A program made the translations under genes and the position numbers. DNA of 64,000 nucleotides. Source: Hyphomicrobium sp. Its GTDB lineage: Bacteria > Pseudomonadota > Alphaproteobacteria > Rhizobiales > Hyphomicrobiaceae. Location of the stretch: positions 47,371-111,370 of the forward strand of contig JASBSU010000008.1 in NCBI GenBank assembly GCA_030148725.1, read 5' to 3'. Below, piece after piece: positions 17,006-27,706 of the stretch (the stretch's first letter is position 1; each line of letters starts with the position of its first letter). The notes beneath the pieces are model-generated. The model did no database searches. It had not been told where the DNA came from and worked only from the letters and a program-made list of their open reading frames with translations.

Positions 17006-18391
17006 TTGGAAAGCTTTTCTGACATCGTCCGGCGCTTGCTCGGCAGCCCGGGCTTCAAATTCTTTTTGATCTGCGGACTGATCCTCATCATGACGATACC
17101 CCTTCTGCTGGTGTGGGGGCTCGTCAGCGAACGGGAGACGCGCGCGGCGAGCGTGCGTCAGGGCGTTGCCAGCGAATGGGGGCGCGAACAATACATCGAC
17201 GGCCCGTTGCTGATCGTCCCTTACACGGTGAAGCGCGTCACGGGCGAGGGCGATAAGCGCATCGAGGAGATCGTGGAACGCCGCGCCGTTTTCCTTCCGC
17301 AATCACTGAAGATCAGCGGCAACGCGGCAACCAAGGTTCTTCACCGCTCGATCTACGATGTCGCGGTTTATACCGGGCTGCTCGACTTCGAGGGGAGCTT
17401 TTCTGCACCCGACATGGCGGAAGTCACTGCGGACGTGCAGACGATCCGATGGCGGGATGCGGTTCTGGCGGTGGCGATCAGCGATGTCTCGGGGCTGAAG
17501 ACCGCCGCGTCGCTCACCATCGATGCCGCGCAACAGCTCAACTTCGAGCCAAGCATCGGCGTGCCGGCCATGCGTGGCGACGGCATTCATGCGCGGCTCG
17601 CGCCGGTCCGAGAGATTTTCGAAATGCCGGCAGGCGCCGACGGCGCGGCTTCCGGCATCAAAGGCTTCAGCTTCAAATTCTCGCTGACGCTGAATGGCTC
17701 CTCGGAGCTGACATTCGCCCCGGTTGCCCGCGAGACGAGCGTTGACATCACCTCGGACTGGAGCGCGCCAAGCTTCTGGGGCGCGTTCCTGCCAAACGAT
17801 CGCGACATCAAGGCGGATTCATTTACGGCGCGTTGGGAAATTCCGCATCTGGCGCGTAGCGTCCCGCAATCCTGGAGCCTTGCAGACCAGCCTCTGGAGC
17901 GGATGCAGAACTACGCTTTCGGCGTCCGCTTCTTCGTGCCCGTCGACTTCTACCAGCTCGTCACGCGCGCCGCCAAATACGCGATGATGTTTCTGGCGAC
18001 CGCGTTCATGGCGGTGTTCCTTCTGGAGATCGGCGCCAGCCGGCAAGTGCATCCCGTGCAGTATCTCTTCGTCGGACTGGCGATGACGTTCTTCTACGTG
18101 CTTCTGCTGTCGTTCGCCGAGCACATCGGATTCTTGCTGGCCTATCTCGTTGCGGCGGGTGCAACCGGCGGCGTCATCTCGCTCTACGTTGCGAAGGTGC
18201 AGGCCAGCGTAACCAAGGGGCTCATCATGGGCGCGGTGTTCTTCGTCCTGTATGGCCTCCTCTACATGATCCTGCAGCTCGAGGACTATGCGCTGATCGC
18301 CGGCGCCATCGGAGGGTTCGTGATGCTGGCTGTCGTGATGTTCGCAACGCTCAACGTCGACTGGTCAGGCAAGGCACGCACCGCGGGCTGA
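17006..18391 (+). CDS. creD: Inner membrane protein CreD
   Basis: A TTG start at 17006 is chosen because GGAGG (16994-16998) sits 7 nt before it; the next upstream TTG lacks such a site. The 461-residue protein has one N-terminal membrane helix (FFLICGLILIMTIPLLLVWGLV) just after SPGFK, a large extracytoplasmic domain (RREQYIDGPLLIVPY region), and at least five C-terminal helices beginning at DFYQLVTRAAKYAMMF. This is the CreD layout, with the conserved ALIAG and FATLNVDW end. CreD is linked to envelope integrity and beta-lactam or colicin tolerance; its biochemistry is unclear. No creBC genes are nearby. Confidence 0.9.
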   Translation: MESFSDIVRRLLGSPGFKFFLICGLILIMTIPLLLVWGLVSERETRAASVRQGVASEWGREQYIDGPLLIVPYTVKRVTGEGDKRIEEIVERRAVFLPQSLKISGNAATKVLHRSIYDVAVYTGLLDFEGSFSAPDMAEVTADVQTIRWRDAVLAVAISDVSGLKTAASLTIDAAQQLNFEPSIGVPAMRGDGIHARLAPVREIFEMPAGADGAASGIKGFSFKFSLTLNGSSELTFAPVARETSVDITSDWSAPSFWGAFLPNDRDIKADSFTARWEIPHLARSVPQSWSLADQPLERMQNYAFGVRFFVPVDFYQLVTRAAKYAMMFLATAFMAVFLLEIGASRQVHPVQYLFVGLAMTFFYVLLLSFAEHIGFLLAYLVAAGATGGVISLYVAKVQASVTKGLIMGAVFFVLYGLLYMILQLEDYALIAGAIGGFVMLAVVMFATLNVDWSGKARTAG

Positions 18392-18420
18392 GCCTGGGCC
18401 ACAGCAAACATTCGGCGAAA

Positions 18421-18468
18421 CAGGCCGCGCGTTGTAACGACCGGAACAACGCTGCGGCCTGCATTTTT
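18421..18468 (+). terminator. Terminator after creD
   Basis: A long stem (CAGGCCGC and GTTGT pairing with ACAAC and GCGGCCTG, with one bulge) between 18421 and 18461 is followed by CATTTTTCT. Confidence 0.75.
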
Positions 18469-18527
18469 CTAAACTTTCCCTCAATCGCGCCAACGATGCG
18501 CGGGCGAAAAGTGCAGGGAGAGTCATC

Positions 18528-18728
18528 ATGAGCGCATCCGTAGATACCCACTCGTTCGAAATCGTCGCTCCGTTTCCAGGACATCCGTTCGGCGGTCTTT
18601 GCCGCGAGGATCGCGCAGGCCGCAGCGTCGAGGCACCACAGCCGCCAAGCGATGCCGATTCCGGCGCGGCCGGCGACACCGACGACGCCGGCTTCGACTT
18701 CCACCTCGGCGTCTATTCGCGATTTTGA
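18528..18728 (+). CDS. Small acidic hypothetical protein, 66 aa
   Basis: GGGAGAG lies about 6 nt before the ATG. The protein is Asp, Gly and Pro rich (SDADSGAAGDTDDAG), with no membrane segment or known motif, and ends FHLGVYSRF. It precedes the alpha-oxoamine synthase gene by 38 bp on the same strand and may be co-transcribed. Frame use is modestly convincing. Confidence 0.5.
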   Translation: MSASVDTHSFEIVAPFPGHPFGGLCREDRAGRSVEAPQPPSDADSGAAGDTDDAGFDFHLGVYSRF

Positions 18729-18766
18729 ACCGTTTGCGCTGTCAGTCGCGTGACCAGGAGCCCCCC

Positions 18767-20017
18767 ATGAACATCATGCCTCACACGATGAACAAGCTGC
18801 GCGCGAAGCTCGACCGCAGCCTCGTCGCCAGCTCGTTCTCCGCGTTGCCGGAATACAAGGCGATCAAGCAGCACGAGAACCTCGGCGCTCTGCTCGGCAT
18901 CAAGAACCCGTTCTTTCGGTCGACCGAAGGGCCGCAGGGACGGCACACGCTGATCGACGGCAAGCCCGTGCTCAACTTTGCGTGGTGCGACTATCTCGGC
19001 CTCAGCCAGCATCCGGAGCTCATTGCAGCTTCCAAGGCGGCCATCGACACATACGGCACGTCGGTATCGGCGAGCCGCATGGTTTCGGGCGATACACCGC
19101 TGCATCGCGAACTGGAGCGCGAGATCGCAGAAACGATCGGCGTCGAGGCGGCGCTGGCGTTCGTCAGCGGACACGCGGCGAATGTTTCGACGATCGGCAC
19201 GATCATGACGCCCGACGACCTGATCATCCACGACGAGTTCGTGCACAACAGTGCGGTGGTCGGTATGCGGCTGTCCGGCGCCACGACGATGACCTTCAAG
19301 CACAATCGGCTGGACCAGCTCGAACGGATCCTGCGGGAGGAGCGCGTCAAATATAAAAACACGCTGGTGGTGATCGAGGGGCTCTATTCCACCGAAGGCG
19401 ACGTGCCCGATCTGCAGCGGGTGGTCGAGCTGAAGGAGCGGTATGGCGCGTGGCTGATGGTGGACGATGCGCACGGCTGCGGCGTTCTGGGTCGTACCGG
19501 CGCCGGGCTTGCCGAGCATACGGGTGTTCCCGGCGATCGCGTCGACATCTGGATGGGCACGCTCAGCAAGGCGTACGCATCGTGCGGCGGCTACATTGCC
19601 GGCAATCATGACCTCATCAATGCGCTGCGCTATTCGGCCCCGGGCTTCGTTTTCTCCGTCGGTCTTCCACCGAGCATGACGGCAGCGGCGCTCGCAGCGC
19701 TGCGGGTCGTAAAGCGGGAACCGCATCGCGTGGCACGACTGCACGCAAACGGCGCGCTGTTCCTGCGGGAGGCGAAGCTGCGCGGGCTCGATACGGGGCG
19801 CGCGGTCGGCATCGGCATGCTGCCGGTGATCGTCGGGGCGACCACTCGCGCTGCAAAGGCCGTGACGGCGGTGCTCGAACGGGGCATCAACGCTTCGCTG
19901 ATCATGTCGCCGGGCGTACCCGTCAACGCCGCGCGCCTGCGCTTCTTCCTCACTTCGGAATTCACGCCGAGTGAAATCCTGCACGCGCTCGACTTGACGA
20001 AGGAAGTGCTCGGCTGA
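18767..20017 (+). CDS. Alpha-oxoamine synthase (serine palmitoyltransferase/KBL/AONS family)
   Basis: Start at 18767 with AGGAG 6 nt upstream; 416 residues. PLP-dependent fold type I enzyme: NFAWCDYLGLSQHP opening, GTSVSASRMVSGD, VDDAHGCGVLGRTGAG with the PLP-binding Asp, and the Schiff-base lysine K268 in GTLSKAYASCGG. The family condenses an amino acid with an acyl-CoA or acyl-ACP and includes serine palmitoyltransferase, KBL, AONS and ALA synthase. The N-terminal extension of about 50 residues before the core resembles bacterial serine palmitoyltransferases, but no acyl-carrier-protein gene is beside it, so the substrate is open. The convergent neighbour looks like an acid-ceramidase-type hydrolase. 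Confidence 0.85.
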   Translation: MNIMPHTMNKLRAKLDRSLVASSFSALPEYKAIKQHENLGALLGIKNPFFRSTEGPQGRHTLIDGKPVLNFAWCDYLGLSQHPELIAASKAAIDTYGTSVSASRMVSGDTPLHRELEREIAETIGVEAALAFVSGHAANVSTIGTIMTPDDLIIHDEFVHNSAVVGMRLSGATTMTFKHNRLDQLERILREERVKYKNTLVVIEGLYSTEGDVPDLQRVVELKERYGAWLMVDDAHGCGVLGRTGAGLAEHTGVPGDRVDIWMGTLSKAYASCGGYIAGNHDLINALRYSAPGFVFSVGLPPSMTAAALAALRVVKREPHRVARLHANGALFLREAKLRGLDTGRAVGIGMLPVIVGATTRAAKAVTAVLERGINASLIMSPGVPVNAARLRFFLTSEFTPSEILHALDLTKEVLG

Positions 20018-20035
20018 CGACCGGAGCCGTGACGC

Positions 20036-21031
20036 TTAGACGGTGAGTTCCAGCGGCGCTGTCGCTGGAGCCGCCGTGTGGCCTACGACCTCGTAACCGC
20101 GGGCAACCAGCCTGCCCTCGGCCGCGTCGGCGATCATCGCGAGGCGCGTGTTCCAGTTGAGGATCGGCCGCTTCATCCAGGCGAAACTCGGATCGAGCTC
20201 GGTCGACACAGCGTGCATCTGACAGGCGCGGCCGGCGCTATCGAGCCCACGCGTGTGCCCGCGCCATCCCGGCGCCTGCCAGTGGTTCGCGACCGCGTTG
20301 CAGCCATCATGGACGTGCGCTGCCGTCTCGGTGCGTTCGATCACCGTCGTCTCGTGAGGCTTTATGCCGGCCAGTGAGAAGATTGCAGGCGCGGATATTG
20401 GCCGCTCGCGCAACATGCGCTTGGCCTCGGAGAAAGACGGGGCCGTCTCGAAGACCTCGCGCAGCAAGTGCGCCGGGGTGATGTGGGTCATGCGCCAGAC
20501 GCGGTGGCGATTGAGCGCCCAATCGAGGCCGAAATGACCGATGCGCGGCCGCATCGGGGCCTGGTTGAGTGCAGCCGAGAAACGGCCCGGCGCCATGGCC
20601 TGCAGGACGCCCGTGTAGCCCGGCCAGGTGAGGGCGACGAACGGACCGGCTGCCCCGGAGACGCGTGCCGCGATGACGTATCGGCCTAGCCCGTGCGTCA
20701 CCCAATCGAGAACGCGGATGAGGCGGGCACTCTTGCCATCGGGCGAAGGCGCGACGCGGCACGTGCAGCCCCACTCGTAGTTGACCGACAGGAAGTAAGC
20801 GCCCGGCCGGGCCAAGCGGCTCGCGATGGCGTCGATCTCGGGGAGGTGGATGCTGTCCTGCTTTGCCAGCCAGCGGCGCGAAACGGCATCGAGGGCCTTC
20901 AGCGCTGTTCGGGGTACGCCGTGGGTCGCCCCATCAATCAAGGCGTGGGCGCGCGCCTCCTCAAGCTCCAACGTCTCGAGCGGGAAAGCCCGCCCGACGT
21001 CGTGGACGGGGATGGATTCGAAAGAGGGCAT
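20036..21031 (-). CDS. Possible acid-ceramidase-like Ntn hydrolase
   Basis: A 331-residue protein without signal peptide. After a helical N-terminal region comes NYEWGCTCRVAPSPDGK followed by LIRVLDW. A Cys-Thr at a strand start, a G-K turn and an R-x-LDW strand resemble the first strands of acid ceramidase/NAAA and choloylglycine-type Ntn hydrolases, in which the Cys becomes N-terminal after self-cleavage; C89 would be the nucleophile. LTWPGYTGVLQAMAPGRFSAALNQ fits the next two strands (family Trp-x-Gly and Asn positions). This is recognised from pattern only. It faces the alpha-oxoamine synthase gene tail to tail with an 18-bp gap. Confidence 0.6.
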   Translation of the reverse strand: MPSFESIPVHDVGRAFPLETLELEEARAHALIDGATHGVPRTALKALDAVSRRWLAKQDSIHLPEIDAIASRLARPGAYFLSVNYEWGCTCRVAPSPDGKSARLIRVLDWVTHGLGRYVIAARVSGAAGPFVALTWPGYTGVLQAMAPGRFSAALNQAPMRPRIGHFGLDWALNRHRVWRMTHITPAHLLREVFETAPSFSEAKRMLRERPISAPAIFSLAGIKPHETTVIERTETAAHVHDGCNAVANHWQAPGWRGHTRGLDSAGRACQMHAVSTELDPSFAWMKRPILNWNTRLAMIADAAEGRLVARGYEVVGHTAAPATAPLELTV

Positions 21032-21127
21032 GCCAACGCTCCAAAAAGGCCCAGCGGCGCCAGGGGAGATGTATATAGTGGCGGCATCCCCCTGGGCTGC
21101 CCGCTCATCTCATGTTGCCTCAGCCGA

Positions 21128-21156
21128 TTGACAATATTCGGGGCTTCGACGATAAA
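21128..21156 (+). promoter_or_regulatory. Putative sigma-70 promoter of rplU-rpmA
   Basis: TTGACA (21128-21133), a 17-nt spacer and GATAAA (21151-21156), 137 nt before the rplU start, in a 260-bp gene-free stretch. The -35 is perfect, the -10 moderate. Confidence 0.5.
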
Positions 21157-21292
21157 CCCGCCTTCTCGCGCCCCCTTCAAACGGGGCGCGCAATGCGCTG
21201 CCCGAGGCCAGATCTCCCTTATTGAGGCGATCCATAGAAGTCCGCAGCTCGACTGCGGCGCCATAGGGCGCGGAAAACATTGAGGATTTACA

Positions 21293-21604
21293 ATGTACGC
21301 TGTCATCAAGACGGGCGGAAAGCAGTATCGTGTTGCTGCCGACGACGTCATCACCATCGAGAAGATTGCCGGTGAAGCCGGCTCCAAGGTCGAGTTCGCC
21401 GAGGTTCTGCTGATCGGCGGCGACAACCCCAAAATCGGTAGCCCGTTCGTCTCCGGCGCCAAGGTCGTCGCAGAGTTCGTCGAGGCCACCCGCGGCCCGA
21501 AGGTCATCGCCTTCAAGAAGCGCCGCCGCAAGAATTCGCGCCGCAAGCGCGGGCATCGCCAGGACCTGGTCAAGGTCCGCATCAAGAGCATCGTTGGCGC
21601 CTAA
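21293..21604 (+). CDS. rplU: 50S ribosomal protein L21
   Basis: A 103-residue L21: opening MYAVIKTGGKQYRV, KRRRRKNSRRKRGHRQ basic loop and VKVRIKSI end are typical. Binds 23S rRNA in the large subunit. Cotranscribed with rpmA, 34 bp downstream, as in most bacteria. Confidence 0.98.
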   Translation: MYAVIKTGGKQYRVAADDVITIEKIAGEAGSKVEFAEVLLIGGDNPKIGSPFVSGAKVVAEFVEATRGPKVIAFKKRRRKNSRRKRGHRQDLVKVRIKSIVGA

Positions 21605-21638
21605 AAGGCCGCCCGGCACACAATCGAGGTACTGACCA

Positions 21639-21911
21639 ATGGCACAAAAGAAAGCTGGCGGCTCAACGAAGAACGGCCGCGACTCGCACTCCAAGCGCCT
21701 CGGCGTGAAGCGCTTCGGCGGCGAGCACGTCATCCCCGGCAACATCCTGGTTCGCCAGCGTGGCACGCAGTGGCACCCTGGCTCCGGCGTCGGCATGGGC
21801 ACTGACCACACGATTTTCGCCGTCGTCGAAGGCGACGTCGAGTTCAAGACCAAGAGCAACGGCCGCGTCTACGTTTCGGTTCGCGAAACCGAGACCGTGG
21901 CCGCCGAATAA
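21639..21911 (+). CDS. rpmA: 50S ribosomal protein L27
   Basis: A 90-residue L27: [26 protein letters not shown] and [15 protein letters not shown]. The N-terminal tail reaches the peptidyl transferase centre. The N-terminus is not of the Firmicutes type that needs cleavage. A terminator follows immediately. Confidence 0.98.
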   Translation: MAQKKAGGSTKNGRDSHSKRLGVKRFGGEHVIPGNILVRQRGTQWHPGSGVGMGTDHTIFAVVEGDVEFKTKSNGRVYVSVRETETVAAE

Positions 21912-21939
21912 GCTGCATCCGGCAGCGCAGAATTGCGAA

Positions 21940-21966
21940 GGGGGATGTCGCGACATCCCCCTTTTT
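21940..21966 (+). terminator. Terminator after rpmA
   Basis: GGGGGATGTCG (21940-21950) abuts its exact reverse complement (21951-21961) and TTTTT follows. It ends the ribosomal protein operon 28 nt after the rpmA stop. Confidence 0.92.
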
Positions 21967-22020
21967 CATGGCAAACACGGCAACGATATCTTGCCTCAAG
22001 GAACCGGACCCGCGGGGCAG

Positions 22021-23582
<1,562 letters not shown>

Positions 23583-23784
23583 AAGGAGCGAACGACCGCA
23601 GGTGTGCGGCGGCCGGGCACTCAACCCTGGGGCGATTGTCTCGTTTATGAGCGCACAACCTTCGGCATTTTAACAAACTGGCTACTTCGTTCTCGGGAAT
23701 TGCCCGAACATTACAGGTTCTTCAGCGCTCGGGACGCACATTGGCCATCGACATCCAGTTCGATGCGTTGAGTGAGCCGGTCTG

Positions 23785-25992
23785 TTGGGACAGCCGACCA
23801 AATCATTCCTGACCTTGCCGATCGCGGCGCTTTGCGTCGCGACGATCGTCGTCGTGCTCGCGTCCTTGTTTGTCGGCGCTCGGGAAGTCGACAGGGTGGC
23901 CCTGGCAGGCCAGCAGACGACCATCGCGCACGCCGTCAATCAGCATGGCCTCGCCCACGCGCGTGAGCTTAGGCTCATGACGGTTTGGGACGAGGCATAC
24001 GACAACGTAACTGCCGTCGACCTCGATTGGATGGACAAATATCTCGGGAGCTACCTCAACGAAGTCCTCGGGTACGACCGCCTCTACGTCATTTCGGGCG
24101 ACGACAAGCCGCTCTATGGCTCGATCGGGGGCGCGAAAGGGACGGTGGGTATGCCGCTGCCACCGAGCGTAGAGAAGCTCGTGCAAGCGGCTCGCTCCCC
24201 AAAGCCTGACGTACCCGCGGACCATATCCAAACGACGCCGATAACGCTCGACAACGGCAAGACCGTAGAGCATCGGTCGATCGTCGATGTGCTGCCCATC
24301 GATGGCAAGCCGGCATCGGTGATCGCCTCGACGGTGCTGCCCGATCACGGCTCTCAGCGCGACGGAAGCGGGCAGCCGTCGCTGATTATCGCCATGACCA
24401 ACCTGGATGATACCGAGATCAACAGGATCGGGAACGACTTCGGATTCCGCGGCTTGCATTGGGTGCAGGACGGCACCCGCCCGGGATATGATTCCGCAGC
24501 GATCCGATCGATCGACGGCACGCCGGTCGGTGCGCTCGCTTGGCAGGAACACCGGCCCGGCAGAGAGTTCCTGAGCCGCGCCGCGCCGGGACTGCTGCTC
24601 GCCCTGCTGCCGATCGCCGCGATCGCATACCTGCTGCTCGCGTGGGGGAACCGGCAGGTCAAGCAGTTGATGGAAAGCGAGGCGCACGCGAAGCGCGCCG
24701 CACGCACCGACAGCCTGACTGAGCTTCCCAACCTCGTCGCGCTCCGCGAGAATTTCGAACGCCTTCTCGATGAGGCCAAGCGCGGAGGTTCGACGCTCGC
24801 GGTGATCAGCATCGATATCGACCGGTTCAAGGCCATCAACGACGCATTCGGGCACGCCGTCGGCGACGCGGTTCTGAAGGCGTGCGCGGTGCGATTGAAG
24901 AGAATGATGCCGGAGAACGGCTGCCTTTCGCGTCCGGACGGAGACAGCTTCGTCATGCTCGCACCGGCCGTCGATGCGCCTGCGGCCGCCGAACTCACCA
25001 GCGATATCATCGCGGCTCTGAGCGAGCCGTTCGACCTCGACAGCGGCACACGCGTGTTCATCGCCGCCTCCATCGGCTACGCACTTGCGCCTCTCGACGG
25101 CGTCACAGTCGGTGAACTCACGCGCCGCGCGGAGCTTGCATTGCGCAAGGCCAAGGCGGACGCCGAGGGTGAGGCCGTCGCATTCACGCGCGACATGGAT
25201 GCGGAAGTGACGTTCCGCTTGATGCTCGAAACGGCGCTGCGTGCGGCGATCGCGGACGGATCGATCGACGTGATGTATCAGCCGGTCATGGATGCGAGCG
25301 GGCAGCGCGTCCTCGGCGTGGAAGCGCTGGCACGCTGGACCGACTCCGATCTTGGACCCATCTCTCCCGTCGTGTTCATTCCGCTGGCCGAGGAGACGGG
25401 CCTCATTCAGCACATCGGCGAGTTGGTGCTGCGCCGCGCCGTCGAAGACTGCAAGGCGTGGCCAGGTGTCCTCGTTGCCGTGAACGTATCGGCGTCGCAG
25501 ATCCATCACGGCGATATCGTCGAAGTGGTGCGCGAGGCGCTCGAGGACAGCCAATTGCCACCGGAGCGCCTGGAAATCGAGATCACGGAGAGCGTGCTGC
25601 TGGCCGACGAAAAGCGCGCCAACGAGCAGATGCGCGGGTTGCAGTCTCTCGGCGTCAGGATTGCGCTCGACGATTTCGGTACCGGCTACTCGAGCCTGCA
25701 GTATCTTAGCCGCTTCGGCTTCGACAAACTGAAGATCGACAGAAGCTTCATCGACGGCGCGGGAGATCCAGCAGGCAGCTCGGTCGTGCTGGCGTCGATC
25801 ATCAGGCTCGGGCAGGATCTCAAGATGACGATCACTGCAGAGGGCGTCGAGACGGAAGCGCAACGCCGGTGGCTGCAAACGTCGGGATGCAACGAGCTGC
25901 AGGGCTACCTTTTCTCACGGCCGTTAACGAGGGCGGATATGTCGGCTTTCATCGCGTCCCGCCGCGCCGAAGCCAAAGCGGTCGCGAGCTGA
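23785..25992 (+). CDS. Membrane EAL-domain protein with degenerate GGDEF (putative c-di-GMP phosphodiesterase)
   Basis: 735 residues from a TTG start. Order: membrane helix (about 10-30), extracytoplasmic sensor domain of CHASE4 type (VWDEAYDNVT, GYDRLYVISGDDKPLY), second membrane helix (APGLLLALLPIAAIAYLLLAW), GGDEF domain, EAL domain. The GGDEF active loop reads DGDSF (385-389) and cannot be a normal cyclase site; the rest of that domain (DIDRFKAINDAFGHAVGD) is kept. The EAL site is intact: EAL at 513-515, NVSASQ, EITES, DDFGTGYSSL, KIDRSF, EGVET and QGYLFSRP. Expected to degrade c-di-GMP in response to an external signal, with the GGDEF domain perhaps binding GTP. Confidence 0.9.
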   Translation: MGQPTKSFLTLPIAALCVATIVVVLASLFVGAREVDRVALAGQQTTIAHAVNQHGLAHARELRLMTVWDEAYDNVTAVDLDWMDKYLGSYLNEVLGYDRLYVISGDDKPLYGSIGGAKGTVGMPLPPSVEKLVQAARSPKPDVPADHIQTTPITLDNGKTVEHRSIVDVLPIDGKPASVIASTVLPDHGSQRDGSGQPSLIIAMTNLDDTEINRIGNDFGFRGLHWVQDGTRPGYDSAAIRSIDGTPVGALAWQEHRPGREFLSRAAPGLLLALLPIAAIAYLLLAWGNRQVKQLMESEAHAKRAARTDSLTELPNLVALRENFERLLDEAKRGGSTLAVISIDIDRFKAINDAFGHAVGDAVLKACAVRLKRMMPENGCLSRPDGDSFVMLAPAVDAPAAAELTSDIIAALSEPFDLDSGTRVFIAASIGYALAPLDGVTVGELTRRAELALRKAKADAEGEAVAFTRDMDAEVTFRLMLETALRAAIADGSIDVMYQPVMDASGQRVLGVEALARWTDSDLGPISPVVFIPLAEETGLIQHIGELVLRRAVEDCKAWPGVLVAVNVSASQIHHGDIVEVVREALEDSQLPPERLEIEITESVLLADEKRANEQMRGLQSLGVRIALDDFGTGYSSLQYLSRFGFDKLKIDRSFIDGAGDPAGSSVVLASIIRLGQDLKMTITAEGVETEAQRRWLQTSGCNELQGYLFSRPLTRADMSAFIASRRAEAKAVAS

Positions 25993-26085
25993 GCCGTTCC
26001 TCCCTGAAAGCAGGAAATTGCGCGACGTGCGTCGGTTGACGGGCTACCTTCTGCGCCGACAGCCATGGGGCACGTACATAGTAGA

Positions 26086-27651
26086 ATGACTGCGCAATAT
26101 GACGTCATCATCGTCGGGGCGGGCCTGGGTGGCCTCACCGCTGCGGCCCGCCTGGCGCAAGCCGGATGCAAGACGCTGCTCATCGAGCGCAATACCAGCG
26201 TCGGCGGTGCGGCATCGACCTATAAAGCCGGCGATCTGGTGATCGAGGCGTCGCTGCACGAAACGTCGGGACCGGAGAACCCGCTCGACGCCAAGCACGC
26301 GGTGCTGAAAGACATCGGCGTCCTCGACAGTGTCACCTGGGTGCCGACCGGCTCGGTGTACGAGGTGCGCGGCGGTCCGCTCGGCGTTCCGTTCGTGCTG
26401 CCGGAGGGCTTTGCAGCGGCTCGTGAGGCATTGTCCGAGCGGTTCCCTGCGCTTCGCAGCGGCATCGTGGAGATCGTCTCGGAAATGGAGCGCATCACGA
26501 GCTGCCTCGGGACGCTCGGCCAGGGCGGCGCGGCGCTCGATGATCCGCTGGCGGCCCTTTCCGCTCTGCCGAAGCTGGCCGATCTCGCCAGCGGCTGGCG
26601 GCGCTCCGTGTCGGAGCGTCTCGCGGCGGCATTCGGCGATGACGAGGGTGCAAAGTGCGCGCTCGGGGCGAACCTCCTTTACTGGCACGACGACCCAGAT
26701 GAGCTGTGGTGGATCCTGTTCGCCGTCGCCCAAGGCGGCTACATCGGATCAGGTGGGCGTTATGTGCAGGGTGGTTCGCAGCGCCTGAGCAACGCCATCG
26801 CGCGAGCGTTCAAGGCGGCTGGTGGCGAGTTGCTGATGCGCCGACGCGTCAGCGAAATTCTGATCGGCGCGGATGGGTTGCCGTCTGGCGTCGTGCACGT
26901 GGCGAAGGACGGCAGTGAGCGCACCGAGGTGGGTGCCCGCGTCGTGGTCGGCAACGCGGCTCCCACGGCACTTGCAAGCATGCTGCCGGAACCACAGCGG
27001 GAACGCTTTATCGCGCCCTATGCGCAACAGCCGCTTTCCATCTCGCTGTTCTCCGCAACGATCGGAATGTCGCAACCGCCGCAACAGTTCGGCCTCTCGT
27101 CGTACGCGACGATGCTGCTCCCGGAATGGATGCGGACGCTCGCAGATTATGGGCGCGCGGCAGCCATCATGGCGGACGCGCCGGGCGAGGCGATGCCGCC
27201 GCTCGCGGTCGTCAACTATGCCGCCATCGACAGCGGGCTCGGCGGGCCGCCGTACCCAGTCTCCGTGGTCGGTGTTGACAAGATCGCGAACTGGCAGGGG
27301 CTCGATGCCGACGCGTACGAGGAAAAGCGTGCGCTGTGGCGCTCGGCGCTCGTTGCCCAGCTCCACCGGACGTATCCCGGGTTTGCGGACGCTGTGGTTT
27401 CGACCGTGCTGAGCACACCCGTCACCATGCAAAGCTATCTCGGCACGCCAGATGGCGCCGTCTACGGATTTGCCCCCTTGCCACCATCAGGGCCGCTGTG
27501 GCGCGGGCCGGGCCGTTCGCCACGGACGCCAATCGACAGGTTGTTCCTCGCCTCGGCCTACGCGGGTTGCGGGGGCTACACGGGCGCCATCCTCAGCGGC
27601 GCCACGGCGGCCAAACAGGTGCTTGCGACGCTGCCGGTTAGCAAAAAATAG
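26086..27651 (+). CDS. Phytoene-desaturase-like FAD oxidoreductase
   Basis: Start at 26086 (MTAQYDVIIVGAG), 521 residues; the in-frame extension to 26065 is not needed. Dinucleotide-binding N-terminus VGAGLGGLTAAARLAQAG then IERNTSVGGAAST, the signature of CrtI/CrtISO-type desaturases, isomerases and retinol saturase relatives. C-terminal GCGGYTGAILSGATAAKQVL is the FAD-binding end. GGSQRLSNAIARAFKAAGGELL is the mid-domain FAD site. No carotenoid cluster (crtB, crtE) is present here, so the substrate could be another polyene or lipid. Followed 55 bp later by the HdeD-like gene. Confidence 0.85.
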   Translation: MTAQYDVIIVGAGLGGLTAAARLAQAGCKTLLIERNTSVGGAASTYKAGDLVIEASLHETSGPENPLDAKHAVLKDIGVLDSVTWVPTGSVYEVRGGPLGVPFVLPEGFAAAREALSERFPALRSGIVEIVSEMERITSCLGTLGQGGAALDDPLAALSALPKLADLASGWRRSVSERLAAAFGDDEGAKCALGANLLYWHDDPDELWWILFAVAQGGYIGSGGRYVQGGSQRLSNAIARAFKAAGGELLMRRRVSEILIGADGLPSGVVHVAKDGSERTEVGARVVVGNAAPTALASMLPEPQRERFIAPYAQQPLSISLFSATIGMSQPPQQFGLSSYATMLLPEWMRTLADYGRAAAIMADAPGEAMPPLAVVNYAAIDSGLGGPPYPVSVVGVDKIANWQGLDADAYEEKRALWRSALVAQLHRTYPGFADAVVSTVLSTPVTMQSYLGTPDGAVYGFAPLPPSGPLWRGPGRSPRTPIDRLFLASAYAGCGGYTGAILSGATAAKQVLATLPVSKK

Positions 27652-27706
27652 GCAGATGGCGTGCTACTCCGGCGGCGAACCGAAAGCGCATTGCCGCGGG
27701 GATACA

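Noticed and set aside
23803..25878. Long minus-strand open frame opposite the EAL protein gene
   Set aside because: Shadow frame of a high-GC gene; protein is Arg/His rich with no domain, while the plus frame has intact EAL motifs.
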